DNA of 64,000 nucleotides from Stictocephala bisonia (GCA_035578905.1 JAQJVL010000160.1:1153560-1217559), one strand, 5' to 3'. Counted from the first letter of the stretch, positions 23,151 to 35,235 are shown. Numbers and translations are program-made. Notes: generated by a model not told the origin, from the letters alone.

Positions 23151-24486
23151 CTAATTAAAAACTATAATGTGTAAGAGAATGACGTTACAGGATCATTATA
23201 ATAGAATCTATCTATTTAAATACACTTTACATTACAATCTTGTGCGTACGTTCAAAATCAGAACATGGCTACAGCCTATACATGTATTGTTAAAATTATC
23301 ATTCGGCCACTATAGAATTTTGACAATAGAAATCAATCAAAATAGCCAGGTGACTGTTAATATCGGTTGTCCTTAGACCAGTCTTTAGTAAATTCCGTTA
23401 CAAATCAGTCACTTCCTCTAGATGACACTGTCATCAATAATTTAAAGATATATTTCAAGGTAGTTTGGCTACTTAATTCGCAATTATATAATTTATTGGT
23501 GATACAGCCTTGAAAACACTTCCAAGACAAACAAGGAAATAATCATTTTTGTTATAGTTCATGTTCAGAATAATAATGCAAGCTGTCCTTTTTGTTTTTA
23601 ATGTTATAGTGTCCAAATGTACTTTTTAGTGGTGGATTTATTAGTCCCAATCATTTTTTTATCAACTCATTTTGATTTTCAACCTTGAACAGTCATTTAT
23701 TTATACATCACTAATGAAGGCTAAATTTGACGCGATCTTTCTTTACCCATCCATCTTTAGTTTACTACTTCTAGCAAATTTTCCCAAATAAGATGGTATC
23801 TGTATAATATGATATGCACAAAAAAGAACAACTTAGTGCCCCCAATCTATTAGGTGGGTTGGAACTCAAACAACTTATGAATTAATTTAATTTGTAAATG
23901 CAAATTAAACCTTCAAGGTAAAGGAAACTATATAGAAGGATTGTGATATCAAAATATGAAATAAAACCTTCTTGCAATTACTCTTTAAAAATATTCCTGC
24001 AAAACAAGGCCAATTAAAGTTTTGAACTAGCTTATTTATATTAATTTTAAATTCATTTGTAAGCTTCGAATTTGTAAATAGTTTATTTAAAATTGAATAT
24101 AACGTTTCATAAACCCAATAATCTCAGTTTTATGTTACAATTTACAAATGTTAATATAACTTTTTAGAATATTTTTCTTCCCACCAGAGCCTTAAAAACC
24201 ATCTGTACAAGAAATAAAATGAAACTAATTTAATGCTGACAAAAAATATAATAAGAATCGTGATAATTATGAAAGAACAATAAGAATATAAAAAAATTCA
24301 GTAAGTAAATAAATTATAAATTATTTACTTATATTTATCATAAAGGTACAGTCAATGTATATTGGCACAGATCACAGAAATAACTAAATATGTAATAAAT
24401 GCTAGTTACATAACTTAGTGAACTTTATACAAAAATGAAGTTATTTGATGTAGAATTATCATGCGTAATTTATAAAATCATTTACA
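23151..24486 (+). other. intron 2: no recognised feature
   Basis: AT-rich with no supported exon, RNA gene or repeat. Confidence 0.55.
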
Positions 24487-24785
24487 CTAGGCATGGTCTA
24501 CCAAGATGTTTTTTAGTTGTCTTTTAAAAACGTTAAAGTTTGTTTCAAGATTCAATGCTATTGGTAGAGCATTGAAAAGCCACACCCCACACTGCAAGAA
24601 ATGATTTTCGGAAAAAATACGTGTGCTGTCTAGGAACTGGAAGATTTGTTCTATTTCGAAGGTTAAAATTATTATTTACTGTTGGTAAGCGAAAGAGATG
24701 TGGATTTTTCTTGACGAAGGAATATAATATAAGTTGAAGGTAATGTAAATATTTAGTGGATGCGAAAAAACTCACAATGAACTCT
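24487..24785 (-). mobile_element. LINE reverse-transcriptase C-terminal fragment, minus strand
   Basis: On the minus strand a 76-codon frame reads NLRNRTNLPVPRQHTYFFRK, then SFLAVWGVAFQCSTNSIES; after a stop the downstream reading resembles FNVFKRQLKNILVDHA. The pattern 'LRN...L.VP....FF..SF...W...P..I', then 'FK..LK..L', is the usual end of jockey/CR1-like reverse transcriptases. The copy is 5'-truncated and broken. Confidence 0.65.
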
Positions 24786-26302
24786 GCTGTTACATTAAAA
24801 TGATAACCTAATCACTGTCTTTTGAAGAATAAACAGATGTTCTGTCCTCGATAGGAATATTCAAAAATTAACCAGTTAAAAAATTGATAATAATTAGTGA
24901 AAAATACAATCAGGAGGGAGATGATTTCCCTTTTGTATTAACAACAGAGATCCCTTTGCCCTCAAGTATAAAACATCAAACTTACATAAAAAATAAAGAG
25001 ATCCACATAAAAGTCCTTTAAAGTAATGTTTTCACACAAACTGTTAAAAATAAAACACCAATGAAAGGATATCCACTTTTTGTTAAATTTATGGATGACT
25101 CAGCTTTGAATAAAAAACTCTCAAAAGTAAGGTGGAATTTCAACGACCACCAGTTTGTCTGCCAAGGTCATCCACTCTTCTTCTCGATCTACACCGGTCC
25201 ATTCCGGCATTAGATGGATTTTACGGTCGAAGATCCAAGGGTAATTTGCATCCGTAAGTGGCAGATTTAACGCGCTATCCATCACCCCAGGGAATCCGGG
25301 ACTGCCTCACACCCGGACCTGGACCTTGGGTGATAACCAGTCGCCGCCTACAATTGTGTTACTTCCAGGTTGTATGTGATGCACTCCATAAGGAATATGC
25401 TCGTATTGATCATAATGGTTTATATACTTTGAGACTGCGCTTTGAAATTAACTATTAAACTTCGAAAATACTTTAACACCGTATGACAGTGTATATGCGA
25501 GTCTTCTCAAAATACACAAATAATATGAGTGTGTTTACTCCGTTCTTCACTCTACACTAGACAACACTATTGTCAATCCTCCCATCTACGTAACTTTTAA
25601 TCTTTTAACTTTGTTGACATCCTTTACTTAATTTTTAATTGGTCATTCATACTTTTTTCAGACACTAATTTGATTCTTGATCCTTTTATTGATTTTCATT
25701 TCTTATAATATTTTTTCTTAAAATTTGCATAATTTATTTTACTATTAAAAAATAAACATAAATTGCTGAAATAGTTTATTACATTGATGCTTCGCAGGAG
25801 GATTATTAGTTTTATTTTTAATTAACGAAATAATTGTTCGATTATTATTAATATTGAAACTATTTGTTCATTTAACTGTTCTATTTAGTGACAATACACT
25901 TTTAATAATTATGTATGAATACATTTCACCAGCATATTTATTCTTTGAACTCAAAATTTTTGCATGAATAAAATTTATTTTAATTCCAGTATCAGGACTT
26001 AAAATTGATAGTAATTAATTACATAACTGTATATTTTTTGTTTTGTTAAAGTAGTTACTAATAGAAAAATCATCACAAAATGTTTGCCTACAATCCTAAA
26101 TCAGTAGCTAAAAACATAAATCTAACTTTCATGTATTGTATAAAATATATAGTGTTTGATGTGAGAAGAAAATAATAATATTATAAACAATCCGGACATC
26201 CTTTAATTATAATTAGTTGGATTAAACTCTTACCTTAGTCATATTTAAAAGTAAAAATAAGATGTAAAATAATCTTTCATCATTACATCAGTATGATGTG
26301 AA
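24786..26302 (+). other. intron 2: GC-richer remnant near 25130-25390, otherwise empty
   Basis: The 25130-25390 stretch (GACCACCAGTTTGTCTGCCA to GGGAATCCGGGACTGCCTCA) is compositionally unlike its neighbours and may be an old insertion. No family is recognised. Confidence 0.35.
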
Positions 26303-26455
26303 ATATGGGAGCTCAGTGGTCAAGGCTTCAGACTGTGGAGTCAAAGGTTCAAGGTGCGAATTCCAAACTGAGCAGTGGTTGGTACCTCGCACCTTGAATA
26401 AGGTTCGCACTCTTGCCTGCGTCCTAAGTGGAGTAGTGAATGAAGTTTTACTATA
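26303..26455 (+). mobile_element. tRNA-derived SINE head
   Basis: GGGAGCTCAGTGGTCAAGGC resembles a tRNA A box and is followed about 35 bases on by GGTTCAAGGTGCGAATTCC, a good B box. The acceptor stem does not close and the body continues past 26440, so this is a SINE rather than a functional tRNA. Confidence 0.6.
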
Positions 26456-26734
26456 AAATAGATAATCTACAGATAAAATTTGCTAATATTGAAGTAACCT
26501 TGTATAGGTTGTTTTATACCAATTGTAAAACATTTTACTTGAATGTTTTATTCAACAAATATATTAGTATTGTTAGTTTTAGTTTTATTTGTTTATTTTT
26601 TAGTTAGGGCTGCTTTTCTTTAAATCGTATTTTGACCACTACACATAGACTATTGGTGTGGAACTTATCCAGTGAACCAGTATAGTACCAGGTGACTGAC
26701 TATTACAGATAACATTTTCCACAAGGTTCCACAA

Positions 26735-26820
26735 TTTTCAGTCAAGGTCAGGATTTGAAACTGTGCTATTTATAACTCAGGATAAAAGTCCTGACGAATT
26801 AGATAATGATAATGGTTTAT
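26735..26820 (-). mobile_element. tRNA-derived SINE head, minus strand
   Basis: Read on the minus strand this contains TTATCTAATTCGTCAGGACT and the B box GTTTCAAATCC. The copy at 39490-39590 has the same layout (GTCTAATGCGTCAGAACTTT, then GGTGTGAATCC). Confidence 0.55.
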
Positions 26821-27460
26821 TGTCACATAATTAGTGTTACATTTACATATTTACAGAAAATCTGCTGCAAACTTATGACTCGTCATACTTAATTCTAATT
26901 TTCTAACCTAAAAAATTAATTACTCTACCAACGATCTAAAGTGAGCATATAGGCTACATTATACATATTTCCTTTCTTTGTCTAGTTCCATTTCGTACTA
27001 AAACAAGACGACTTCGTTCTGCAAATAATTCCAGACTGAGTAGTAGCTTTGGTTAACAAGAAACTGCCTGAACTTTTGATAGAGCTAGTTGTCATTCCTC
27101 AAGCTTTTGTACTCCTGTGGTATTTTATTACTTACTTTTATTCCACTGTAAAATGGGCTTATTTCATATTTTCTTAATCTATGCTTGGGAACTCTTAGTT
27201 TACTTTTATTCCTTGTATCATGGTTGTGGTATTCATTATTTTGTTTAGGAACAATCGGCAACCGACTCTCCCAAAAATAATCGTGTTGTAGTAAAAATGG
27301 ACCGTATATTTTCAGTCAAAATATTTTTTATTTGCAGTTTTTACTCTTCATGATTCGTTTTTAACTGTTTTTATGTTAGAGATCATAATTGTAGTTTCTT
27401 ATTATATTTGACACACTCATGATGAAATAATCAATCTAATAATCTTTCATATTGAAACAG
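26821..27460 (+). other. end of intron 2: no recognised feature
   Basis: AT-rich up to the exon acceptor at 27460. Confidence 0.55.
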
Positions 27461-27679
27461 AAACAGCAAAGTGAGGAAGACACGTGATGCAGACTCCAAG
27501 GAGAGCAAGGATGAGGAAGGACCATCGACCACAGAAGGAGCGGAAGTAGAGGACAGAAAGGACACCCTTGAAGGAGAGACTGAGGATGACCCTCCGAAGA
27601 ACGGAAAGCTGATCCTTATGCACTTGACAGCCGAGCCTCAACATCTGGCTAAGAACTTCGATCTCAAACGATTGTCCAA
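27461..27679 (+). CDS. GH18-like gene, exon with acidic insertion
   Basis: The first base completes an Arg codon split from the previous exon. The frame then reads SKVRKTRDADSKESKDEEG and continues with many Asp, Glu, Ser and Thr for about 37 residues, then GKLILMHLTAEPQHLAKNF and DLKRLS. The second half matches GH18 strand 5 and the segment leading to 'LSKYxDFxxxMxYD'. The acidic stretch is an insertion relative to ordinary chitinases. The donor must be AA/GTAGGT at 27680, because reading on gives TAG. Two acceptors six bases apart (after 27460 and after 27466) are both in frame and would differ by two residues. Confidence 0.88.
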
Positions 27680-28344
27680 GTAGGTTAAATTATTATCTTA
27701 ATTCTTGGTGTACCAGACCCTGAACTGATATACACAGTTCGTAGGATAATAGTCAATATAGCTTAAATTATAATTTACATACATTCAAAATACCATGGAA
27801 ACTTGACCCTCCAAACCCAATAGTTGATGGGTTAAGGTTCTGTTATTACCAGAACAGAAATAAAAATAATAATAATCTATTTTTATTATTTGCTCTTCAT
27901 GATCAAACATAGGCACTTGTTTATCATCAAGCAATCATTGTTTATTAAAAAAATAACAAACTGTTTTACTATTACTTTGTAAACAGTTGTACCTTATTTT
28001 TTATTTCTAATTTGCGATAAATTAGTTTTTGTTGGATAATTTTGCTAGATGATTATTGTAGTCAATTATATATTTGTAATTATTCATTAAGTTAAAACAA
28101 CTGTCAACTATTCTTAGTCACTTAGAACTTTCTAAAGCTTTCCTCAAAAAACTGACTATGACAAAGCTTATCGTTTTAACACATTGTTCAAATTTACTTT
28201 ATGCTTTAATTTTGGTTATTTTTCTGTATTTTTAAAATAACAGTTAGGATTAAAGGCTTTTATAAAAGTATGACTTTGCGTATAGTTGTTTTTTTGTATA
28301 GATTTTTTTAATAACATTACAAGCCTTTATTTATTTATTCATAA
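27680..28344 (+). other. intron 3, first part: no recognised feature
   Basis: AT-rich intron sequence with no frame or repeat of note. Confidence 0.55.
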
Positions 28345-28590
28345 GAAGCCGATCGTCAAGATATGGGCGAATATGGATTTCGAATGAGTGTGATGAGTGT
28401 AGATGAGTGAATGTAGTCATTGTTATAAACTAAGGCCGACTATTCCTAAGAAAGTGTCATTAATTATTAGCCCAATGACAAATGAACAGCCGGTGGTTAT
28501 CAGCTGATCCTTCTCAAAATGTATTATGACTCTAATTGGGATCGAACTGACAACCTTTAGCACATGAAGCTGGGGTTTGATAACATATTT
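28345..28590 (-). mobile_element. SINE-like repeat, minus copy
   Basis: It is the reverse-complement relative of 15800-16030: ATATGGGCGAATATGGATTT, GAATGAGTGTGATGAGTGTA and TTATTAGCCCAATGAC all have partners there. On the minus strand it begins with a B-box-like AGTTCGATCCC and ends against a TTTATTTATTTATTC tail, as expected for a tRNA-derived SINE. Confidence 0.55.
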
Positions 28591-28750
28591 ATTTGTTTTT
28601 AAGTCTTTTAAATAACATTTATATTATTTTCGTTTTAATTTTACATTAAAATATATACGTATATTAGTGCTTTATTATGCAAAATATATATTTTCTATTC
28701 GAGAGTTTTATTTTTTTCTATTTGAGTTTAAACTATGTTTTTGTGTCTAG

Positions 28751-28859
28751 GTACGTGTCTCTGTACACACTGGCCAGTGACAACCTGACAGATGCCTCTG
28801 AGCACGGCCTAGCCTACCACCCTAGTAGACTGATGGGCATCGAGGACATCCTGAATGCG
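28751..28859 (+). CDS. GH18-like gene, exon covering the strand-6 region
   Basis: The exon starts with G completing Lys and reads YVSLYTLASDNLTDASEHGL then AYHPSRLMGIEDILNA. The position corresponds to GH18 'YLDFINVMTYDFHG', where Tyr and Asp help catalysis. Here the segment is Leu-Tyr-Thr-Leu-Ala-Ser-Asp-Asn, so the usual Met-x-Tyr-Asp pattern is lost. It ends in phase 0 at GCG/GTAAGG. Confidence 0.87.
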
Positions 28860-29621
28860 GTAAGGAGTTAATCCAATATAAGTTACATTGGATATAAAAA
28901 CCATTTAAAAGCAAACTGTTTCTTTTTAATCAGTCACCAGTTCATATGAAACATATTCATTTACATGAACTTTATTCAACAAATGAATAACCGGCCGTCA
29001 GATCTAAAGTCTAATATTATGGACTTCCATAATAATAAGACGATCCCAATACCTAAACGTTTTTCTTGCAGTCATGCTCGTATAAGAGAAATTTTAAAAA
29101 TATTTGTAGGATAATATGTTCATAAATGTTTCGCCATGGTATATGGTGAAATTCTTTTAAAATTTTCACTTATAACATTGTATTAACTAAATGTTTGTTT
29201 AATCTGGCCATGACTGTGGAATCGTAATTTAGATATTATATTATGGAGTAATTTGAATTCAATTTAACTTCATTAATTATATTATTATCTATCACAGAGA
29301 AGAAAGAAACATAGGCCACAATTTTGTAGCAACAGTGAACGTCCAAGAGCAGTTATAAATAGAGTTCACTCAAAGAACATCTTCATACATCTGTAGTAAT
29401 AATTAATACCTTTATCCTACAGGAATTAGGGAATAAATAGAAGGGCTGACAAGGTGCTGGCCTTACCATCCACATGGCAAACAGGAGAAATAACTACTCG
29501 ACACACATTCAGTACATTATTGGATTCACCCTCTGTTTCTTTCTACTCTATGGACGTACTTAAAATAAATGTATGTATATCTTTCCTAACATACGAGACA
29601 ATAATACCGAATTATGTATAG
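28860..29621 (+). other. intron 4: contains a dispersed-repeat fragment at its right end
   Basis: The left part is AT-rich without features. The right part is described under 29385-29570. Confidence 0.55.
29385..29570 (+). mobile_element. fragment of the 60731-62074 TIR family
   Basis: ACCTTTATCCTACAGG, GGGCTGACAAGGTGCTGGCC and ACTACTCGACACACATTCAG follow the same order as 60770-60860. Only one end is present, so it is a truncated copy. It lies about 50 bases before the next exon. Confidence 0.65.
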
Positions 29622-29780
29622 GACTCGCTGATAGACTTGGTGACGGGGTTGGGTGCTCCACACGAGAAGTTGGTGCTGGCTCTACCCGCTTCAGCTCTCA
29701 GGTTTACGCTGGCCGATAAGGAGAAAAACCTTCCACAGTCTCCAGTCACTGGAGAGCCTAGCAAGATCTCCAGACCTGAG
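29622..29780 (+). CDS. GH18-like gene, strand-7 exon
   Basis: Fifty-three codons, phase 0 at both ends, start DSLIDLVTGLGAPHEKLVLA then LPASALRFTLADKEKN. This aligns with the GH18 segment '..GAPxEKLVLGxPxYGRxFTL', the strand 7 region. The family's Tyr-Gly-Arg is replaced by Ala-Ser-Ala-Leu-Arg, again suggesting an altered pocket. The last part, PQSPVTGEPSKISRPE, is a loop. The donor is GAG/GTAAGT. Confidence 0.9.
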
Positions 29781-30101
29781 GTAAGTTGTGCACTCATTTA
29801 TTAATGCACACTCTACAAGGATATCATTCTTGAAGCTCATTACTGGATATTATAAGTTTAATGAATGTCAAGACGCAACACTCAAGTAAAATTAATATTT
29901 TACTTTGTTTCATAATAAAATAAAAAATTTTTATGAAGTTTTGAGTCCTTTTATACAATAAAAATTTTTAGAGAAACATAACCATGTTTCAAATTTTATT
30001 GACACAAATTTAAACAAGTACTTATAGGTATTTAATAAAAAACATCATCAGCAAGTCATCAGGTCTATTGTGCCTCCATAAAAGCCTGTCATCATTTTCA
30101 G
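29781..30101 (+). other. intron 5, left flank of the 129-bp array
   Basis: AT-rich, ending with GCCTGTCATCATTTTCAG at 30084-30101. This looks like a 3' splice site directly before the repeat array. Confidence 0.5.
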
Positions 30102-30123
30102 AGCACATATTTTATCATATGCA

Positions 30124-33100
30124 TTGCCCATTCACAATTCCTCACGGCGTTTACGGACTCTATTGATCGGTCTCTACTCCTATAACCATAATTATAATCT
30201 GGAGCGAAGAACGCCTGCAGTTCCTGGACGCAGTTCAGATACTGCGCTCGTGTTGTCTATTCACAATATCTCACGGCGTTTACGGTCTCCACTGATCGCT
30301 CTTCACTCCTATAACCTTAATTATAACGTGGAGCGAAGAACGCCTGCAGATCCTGAACGCAATTCAGATACTGCGCTCGTGTTGTCTATTCACAATATCT
30401 CACGGCGTTTACGGTCTCCACTGATCGCTCTTCACTCCTATAACCTTAATTATAACGTGGAGCGAAGAACGCCTGCAGTTCCTGGACGCAGTTCAGATAC
30501 TGCACTCGTGTTGTCTATTCACAATATCTCACGGCGTTTACGGTCTCCACTGATCGCTCTTCACTCCTATAACCTTAATTATAACGTGGAGCGAAGAACG
30601 CCTGCAGTTCCTGGACGCAGTTCAGATACTGCACTTGTGTTGTCTATTCACAATATCTCACGGCGTTTACGGTCTCCACTGATCGCTCTTCACTCCTATA
30701 ACCTTAATTATAACGTGGAGCGAAGAACGCCTGCAGTTCCTGGACGCAGTTCAGATACTGCACTCGTGTTGTCTATTCACAATATCTCACGGCGTTTACG
30801 GTCTCCACTGATCGCTCTTCACTCCTATAACCTTAATTATAACGTGGAGCGAAGAACGCCTGCAGTTTCTGAACGCAGTTCAGATACTGCACTCGTGTTG
30901 CCTATTCACAATATCTCACGGCGTTTACGATATCCACTGATCGATCTCCACTCTTATAACCTTAATTATAACGTGGAGCGAAGAACGCCTGCAGTTCCTG
31001 AACGCAATTCAGATACTGCGCTCGTGTTGTCTATTCACAATATCTCACGGCGTTTACGGTCTCCACTGATCGCTCTTCACTCCTATAACCTTAATTATAA
31101 CGTGGAGCGAAGAACGCCTGCAGTTCCTGAACGCAGTTCAGATACTGCACTCGTGTTGTCTATTCACAATATCTCACGGCGTTTACGGTCTCCACTGATC
31201 GCTCTTCACTCCTATAACCTTAATTATAATGTGGGCAGAAGAACACCTGCAGTTCCTGAACGCAATTCAGATACTGCGCTCGTGTTGTCTATTCACAATA
31301 TCTCACGGCGTTTACGGTCTCCACTGATCGCTCTTCACTCCTATAACCTTAATTATAACGTGGAACGAAGAACACCTGCAGTTCCTGAACGCAATTCAGA
31401 TACTGCGCTCGTGTTGTCTATTCACAATATCTCACGGCGTTTACGGTCTCCACTGATCGCTCTTCACTCCTATAACCTTAATTATAACGTGGAGCGAAGA
31501 ACGCCTGCAGTTCCTGAACGCAATTCAGATACTGCGCTCGTGTTGTCTATTCACAATATCTCACGGCGTTTACGGTCTCCACTGATCGCTCTTCACTCCT
31601 ATAACCTTAATTATAACGTGGAGCGAAGAACGCCTGCAGATCCTGAACGCAATTCAGATACTGCGCTCGTGTTGCCTATTTACAATATCTCACGGCGTTT
31701 ACGGTCTCCACTGATCGCTCTTCACTCCTATAACCTTAATTATAACGTGGAGCGAAGAACGCCTGCAGATCCTGAACGCAATTCAGATACTGCGCTCGTG
31801 TTGCCTATTTACAATATCTCACGGCGTTTACGGTCTCCACTGATCGCTCTTCACTCCTATAACCTTAATTATAACGTGGAGCGAAGAACGCCTGCAGATC
31901 CTGAACGCAATTCAGATACTGCGCTCGTGTTGCCTATTTACAATATCTCACGGCGTTTACGGTCTCCACTGATCGCTCTTCACTCCTATAACCTTAATTA
32001 TAACGTGGAGCGAAGAACGCCTGCAGATCCTGAACGCAATTCAGATACTGCGCTCGTGTTGCCTATTTACAATATCTCACGGCGTTTACGGTCTCCACTG
32101 ATCGCTCTTCACTCCTATAACCTTAATTATAACGTGGAGCGAAGAACGCCTGCAGATCCTGAACGCAATTCAGATACTGCGCTCGTGTTGCCTATTTACA
32201 ATATCTCACGGCGTTTACGGTCTCCACTGATCGCTCTTCACTCCTATAACCTTAATTATAACGTGGAGCGAAGAACGCCTGCAGATCCTGAACGCAATTC
32301 AGATACTGCACTCGTGTTGCCTATTTACAATATCTCACGGCGTTTACGGTCTCCACTGATCGCTCTTCACTCCTATAACCTTAATTATAACGTGGAGCGA
32401 AGAACGCCTGCAGATCCTGAACGCAATTCAGATACTGCGCTCGTGTTGCCTATTTACAATATCTCACGGCGTTTACGGTCTCCACTGATCGCTCTTCACT
32501 CCTATAACCTTAATTATAACGTGGAGCGAAGAACGCCTGCAGATCCTGAACGCAATTCAGATACTGCGCTCGTGTTGCCTATTTACAATATCTCACGGCG
32601 TTTACGGTCTCCACTGATCGCTCTTCACTCCTATAACCTTAATTATAACGTGGAGCGAAGAACGCCTGCAGATCCTGAACGCAATTCAGATACTGCGCTC
32701 GTGTTGCCTATTTACAATATCTCACGGCGTTTACGGTCTCCACTGATCGCTCTTCACTCCTATAACCTTAATTATAACGTGGAGCGAAGAACGCCTGCAG
32801 ATCCTGAACGCAATTCAGATACTGCGCTCGTGTTGCCTATTTACAATATCTCACGGCGTTTACGGTCTCCACTGATCGCTCTTCACTCCTATAACCTTAA
32901 TTATAACGTGGAGCGAAGAACGCCTGCAGATCCTGAACGCAATTCAGATACTGCGCTCGTGTTGCCTATTTACAATATCTCACGGCGTTTACGGTCTCCA
33001 CTGATCGCTCTTCACTCCTATAACCTTAATTATAACGTGGAGCGAAGAACGCCTGCAGATCCTGAACGCAATTCAGATACTGCGCTCGTGTTGCCTATTT

Positions 33101-33825
33101 ACAATATCTCACGGCGTTTACGGTCTCCACTGATCGCTCTTCACTCCTATAACCTTAATTATAACGTGGAGCGAAGAACGCCTGCAGATCCTGAACGCAA
33201 TTCAGATACTGCGCTCGTGTTGCCTATTTACAATATCTCACGGCGTTTACGGTCTCCACTGATCGCTCTTCACTCCTATAACCTTAATTATAACGTGGAG
33301 CGAAGAACGCCTGCAGATCCTGAACGCAATTCAGATACTGCGCTCGTGTTGCCTATTTACAATATCTCACGGCGTTTACGGTCTCCACTGATCGCTCTTC
33401 ACTCCTATAACCTTAATTATAACGTGGAGCGAAGAACGCCTGCAGATCCTGAACGCAATTCAGATACTGCGCTCGTGTTGCCTATTTACAATATCTCACG
33501 GCGTTTACGGTCTCCACTGATCGCTCTTCACTCCTATAACCTTAATTATAACGTGGAGCGAAGAACGCCTGCAGATCCTGAACGCAATTCAGATACTGCG
33601 CTCGTGTTGCCTATTTACAATATCTCACGGCGTTTACGGTCTCCACTGATCGCTCTTCACTCCTATAACCTTAATTATAACGTGGAGCGAAGAACGCCTG
33701 CAGATCCTGAACGCAATTCAGATACTGCGCTCGTGTTGCCTATTCACAATATCTCACGGCGTTTACGGTCTTCTTGCTTACCGGAGACTGAAACCACAAA
33801 CGAGATTTATAGACAAATCATTTAA
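30124..33825 (+). repeat. 129-bp tandem array, 28 units, with a 1,233-codon open frame
   Basis: Units of 129 bases run from 30130 to 33741, with a partial unit to about 33770. Because 129 is a multiple of three and the unit has no stop in this frame, translation gives 28 copies of a 43-residue unit beginning IHNISRRLRSPLIALHSYN. Units 1-12 are varied (Val-Pro-Gly-Arg-Ser, Val-Pro-Glu-Arg-Asn and so on); units 13-28 are nearly identical and start IYN instead of IHN. Most differences between units change the amino acid (Val/Asp, Gly/Glu, Ser/Asn, His/Tyr, Ser/Pro), which argues against protein selection. There is no ATG at the start and the array sits inside an intron. I treat it as a minisatellite; a role as alternative exon is possible (see findings). 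Confidence 0.9.
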
Positions 33826-35020
33826 GCAAGCGTAATATACTTTTATCGATGACAACCTAAAATAATTATATAATTTTTATTTAATATGTATTGTAAAAAA
33901 ACCTCCTTTTTCACAGTTTTATTCATTCCATATGTTTACAATATGATAAATTAAATATTTTATTATATATAACCCGAAACCTAGAATGGATTAATGACAA
34001 CTCTGAAGTTCTGTAATTGAATGAGTTATTTTTTAAATTCTATATATTATTCTAGCGACTAATATTCAGCTGATTTTGGTGTTCCGTATAGCTATACTGA
34101 TAATCAAATTACTTTTCCGTTCCACTTGTCTTTTAATTTGAAAAATATTGATATTTTCTTATGTATGATAACGACTACATCCTGTTCTAACGTAACCTAA
34201 AATATGTCCCATTTAAGATCGACTAGGTTAAGTTGTAATACAGTGGCTACATCAAATTGAAAACATTACCTCAGACTATCTAAAACACTTGAATTAAGAT
34301 AAACAATTAAACTGTTTCGTGCAACTTGATTTATTTACAAAATCTTGGAATTCGTAACCTAGAAAGCGGACAATATGAGGTTAAAGATAATGTTCCCTAC
34401 TCCCTCGTTCGATTCAAGATCTATTAATCGTCCTAACCCCCCCCCCCAGACATAGAGGATATACTGTGGATACTGAGGATTTACTGTTTCAAACCTCTAT
34501 GGCAATCTGTATAGAATAACTCGATTCTATTAAATCGTTTGTATTCAAAAATATGGATTGTTCGTTCAAATTAAAAATACTTATATTTATTCGATAAACT
34601 TTTCCTAAATATATATATCAAAACAATTTAACGTCACACGATACAAATTTATTAGAATACAAGAACAACATGTACAAATATTAATTACGACCTTTCCTAA
34701 TTAGGTATTTGTTCTGATAAAAAATCTTTTGTTATGTTTTATTTATTACTATTTCTCTTCCTAATTCTCTGACCTTAATTTCTTGTTATGACCCTTTCCT
34801 ATTTTTTTGTACACTGTAACCGTATTTTTTTCCTTTTTTTCTTCAATTAGATTCCTATTATTCACTTAAAAAATTCACAATTATGACAAATTTATGGGTA
34901 GATCATATTAATTGAATTGCAACATATCCTTGCTTGTGTATATTGATAATTTTATAAATTCCAATTAATCTCATTTTTTATATTGTTTTCAAATATAATA
35001 ACCTTTGAAAATGACGACTC
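33826..35020 (+). other. intron 5 after the array: no gene
   Basis: AT-rich with an eleven-base C run near 34438-34448. No coding exon or recognised repeat is visible before the LINE tail at 35021. Confidence 0.5.
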
Positions 35021-35235
35021 ATGCCCACGCACAGATGTTTATCTATGTGGGCATTATTTTGTTCTCTATTGTTAAATATATTTGTTAAATTAAGAATTTA
35101 TTATTTATAAACAGAATTGCATTGTAAATTATTTGTATGTAAATTGGAGAAATTTATTGTTTGTAAATAGAAGTGCATTGTAAATTATCTGTTTTTGTAT
35201 TTAAATTGGAGGAATAAACTTATTTTGATTTAAAT
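35021..35235 (+). mobile_element. LINE-like 3' tail with stem-loop (copy 2)
   Basis: ATGCCCAC at 35021-35028 pairs with GTGGGCAT at 35047-35054, with an inner GAT/ATC pair. A short internal duplication follows (GCATTGTAAATTAT occurs twice, near 35118 and 35171), then GGAATAAACTTATTTTGATT. The layout matches 3127-3215. Confidence 0.5.

Noticed and set aside
26303..26380. Functional tRNA gene
   Set aside because: A- and B-box-like words are present but the acceptor and anticodon arms do not fold; it fits a SINE head.
29612..29797. 61-codon minus-strand frame over an exon
   Set aside because: It is antisense to the well-supported 29622-29780 exon and has no motif of its own.
30124..33825. A 1,233-codon protein gene
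   Set aside because: It lacks an ATG, is a pure tandem array with a unit length divisible by three, lies in an intron, and its units differ mainly by amino-acid changes. Kept only as a hypothesis for an alternative exon.
30124..33825. CRISPR-like array
   Set aside because: Units are adjacent without variable spacers, and the DNA is eukaryotic.
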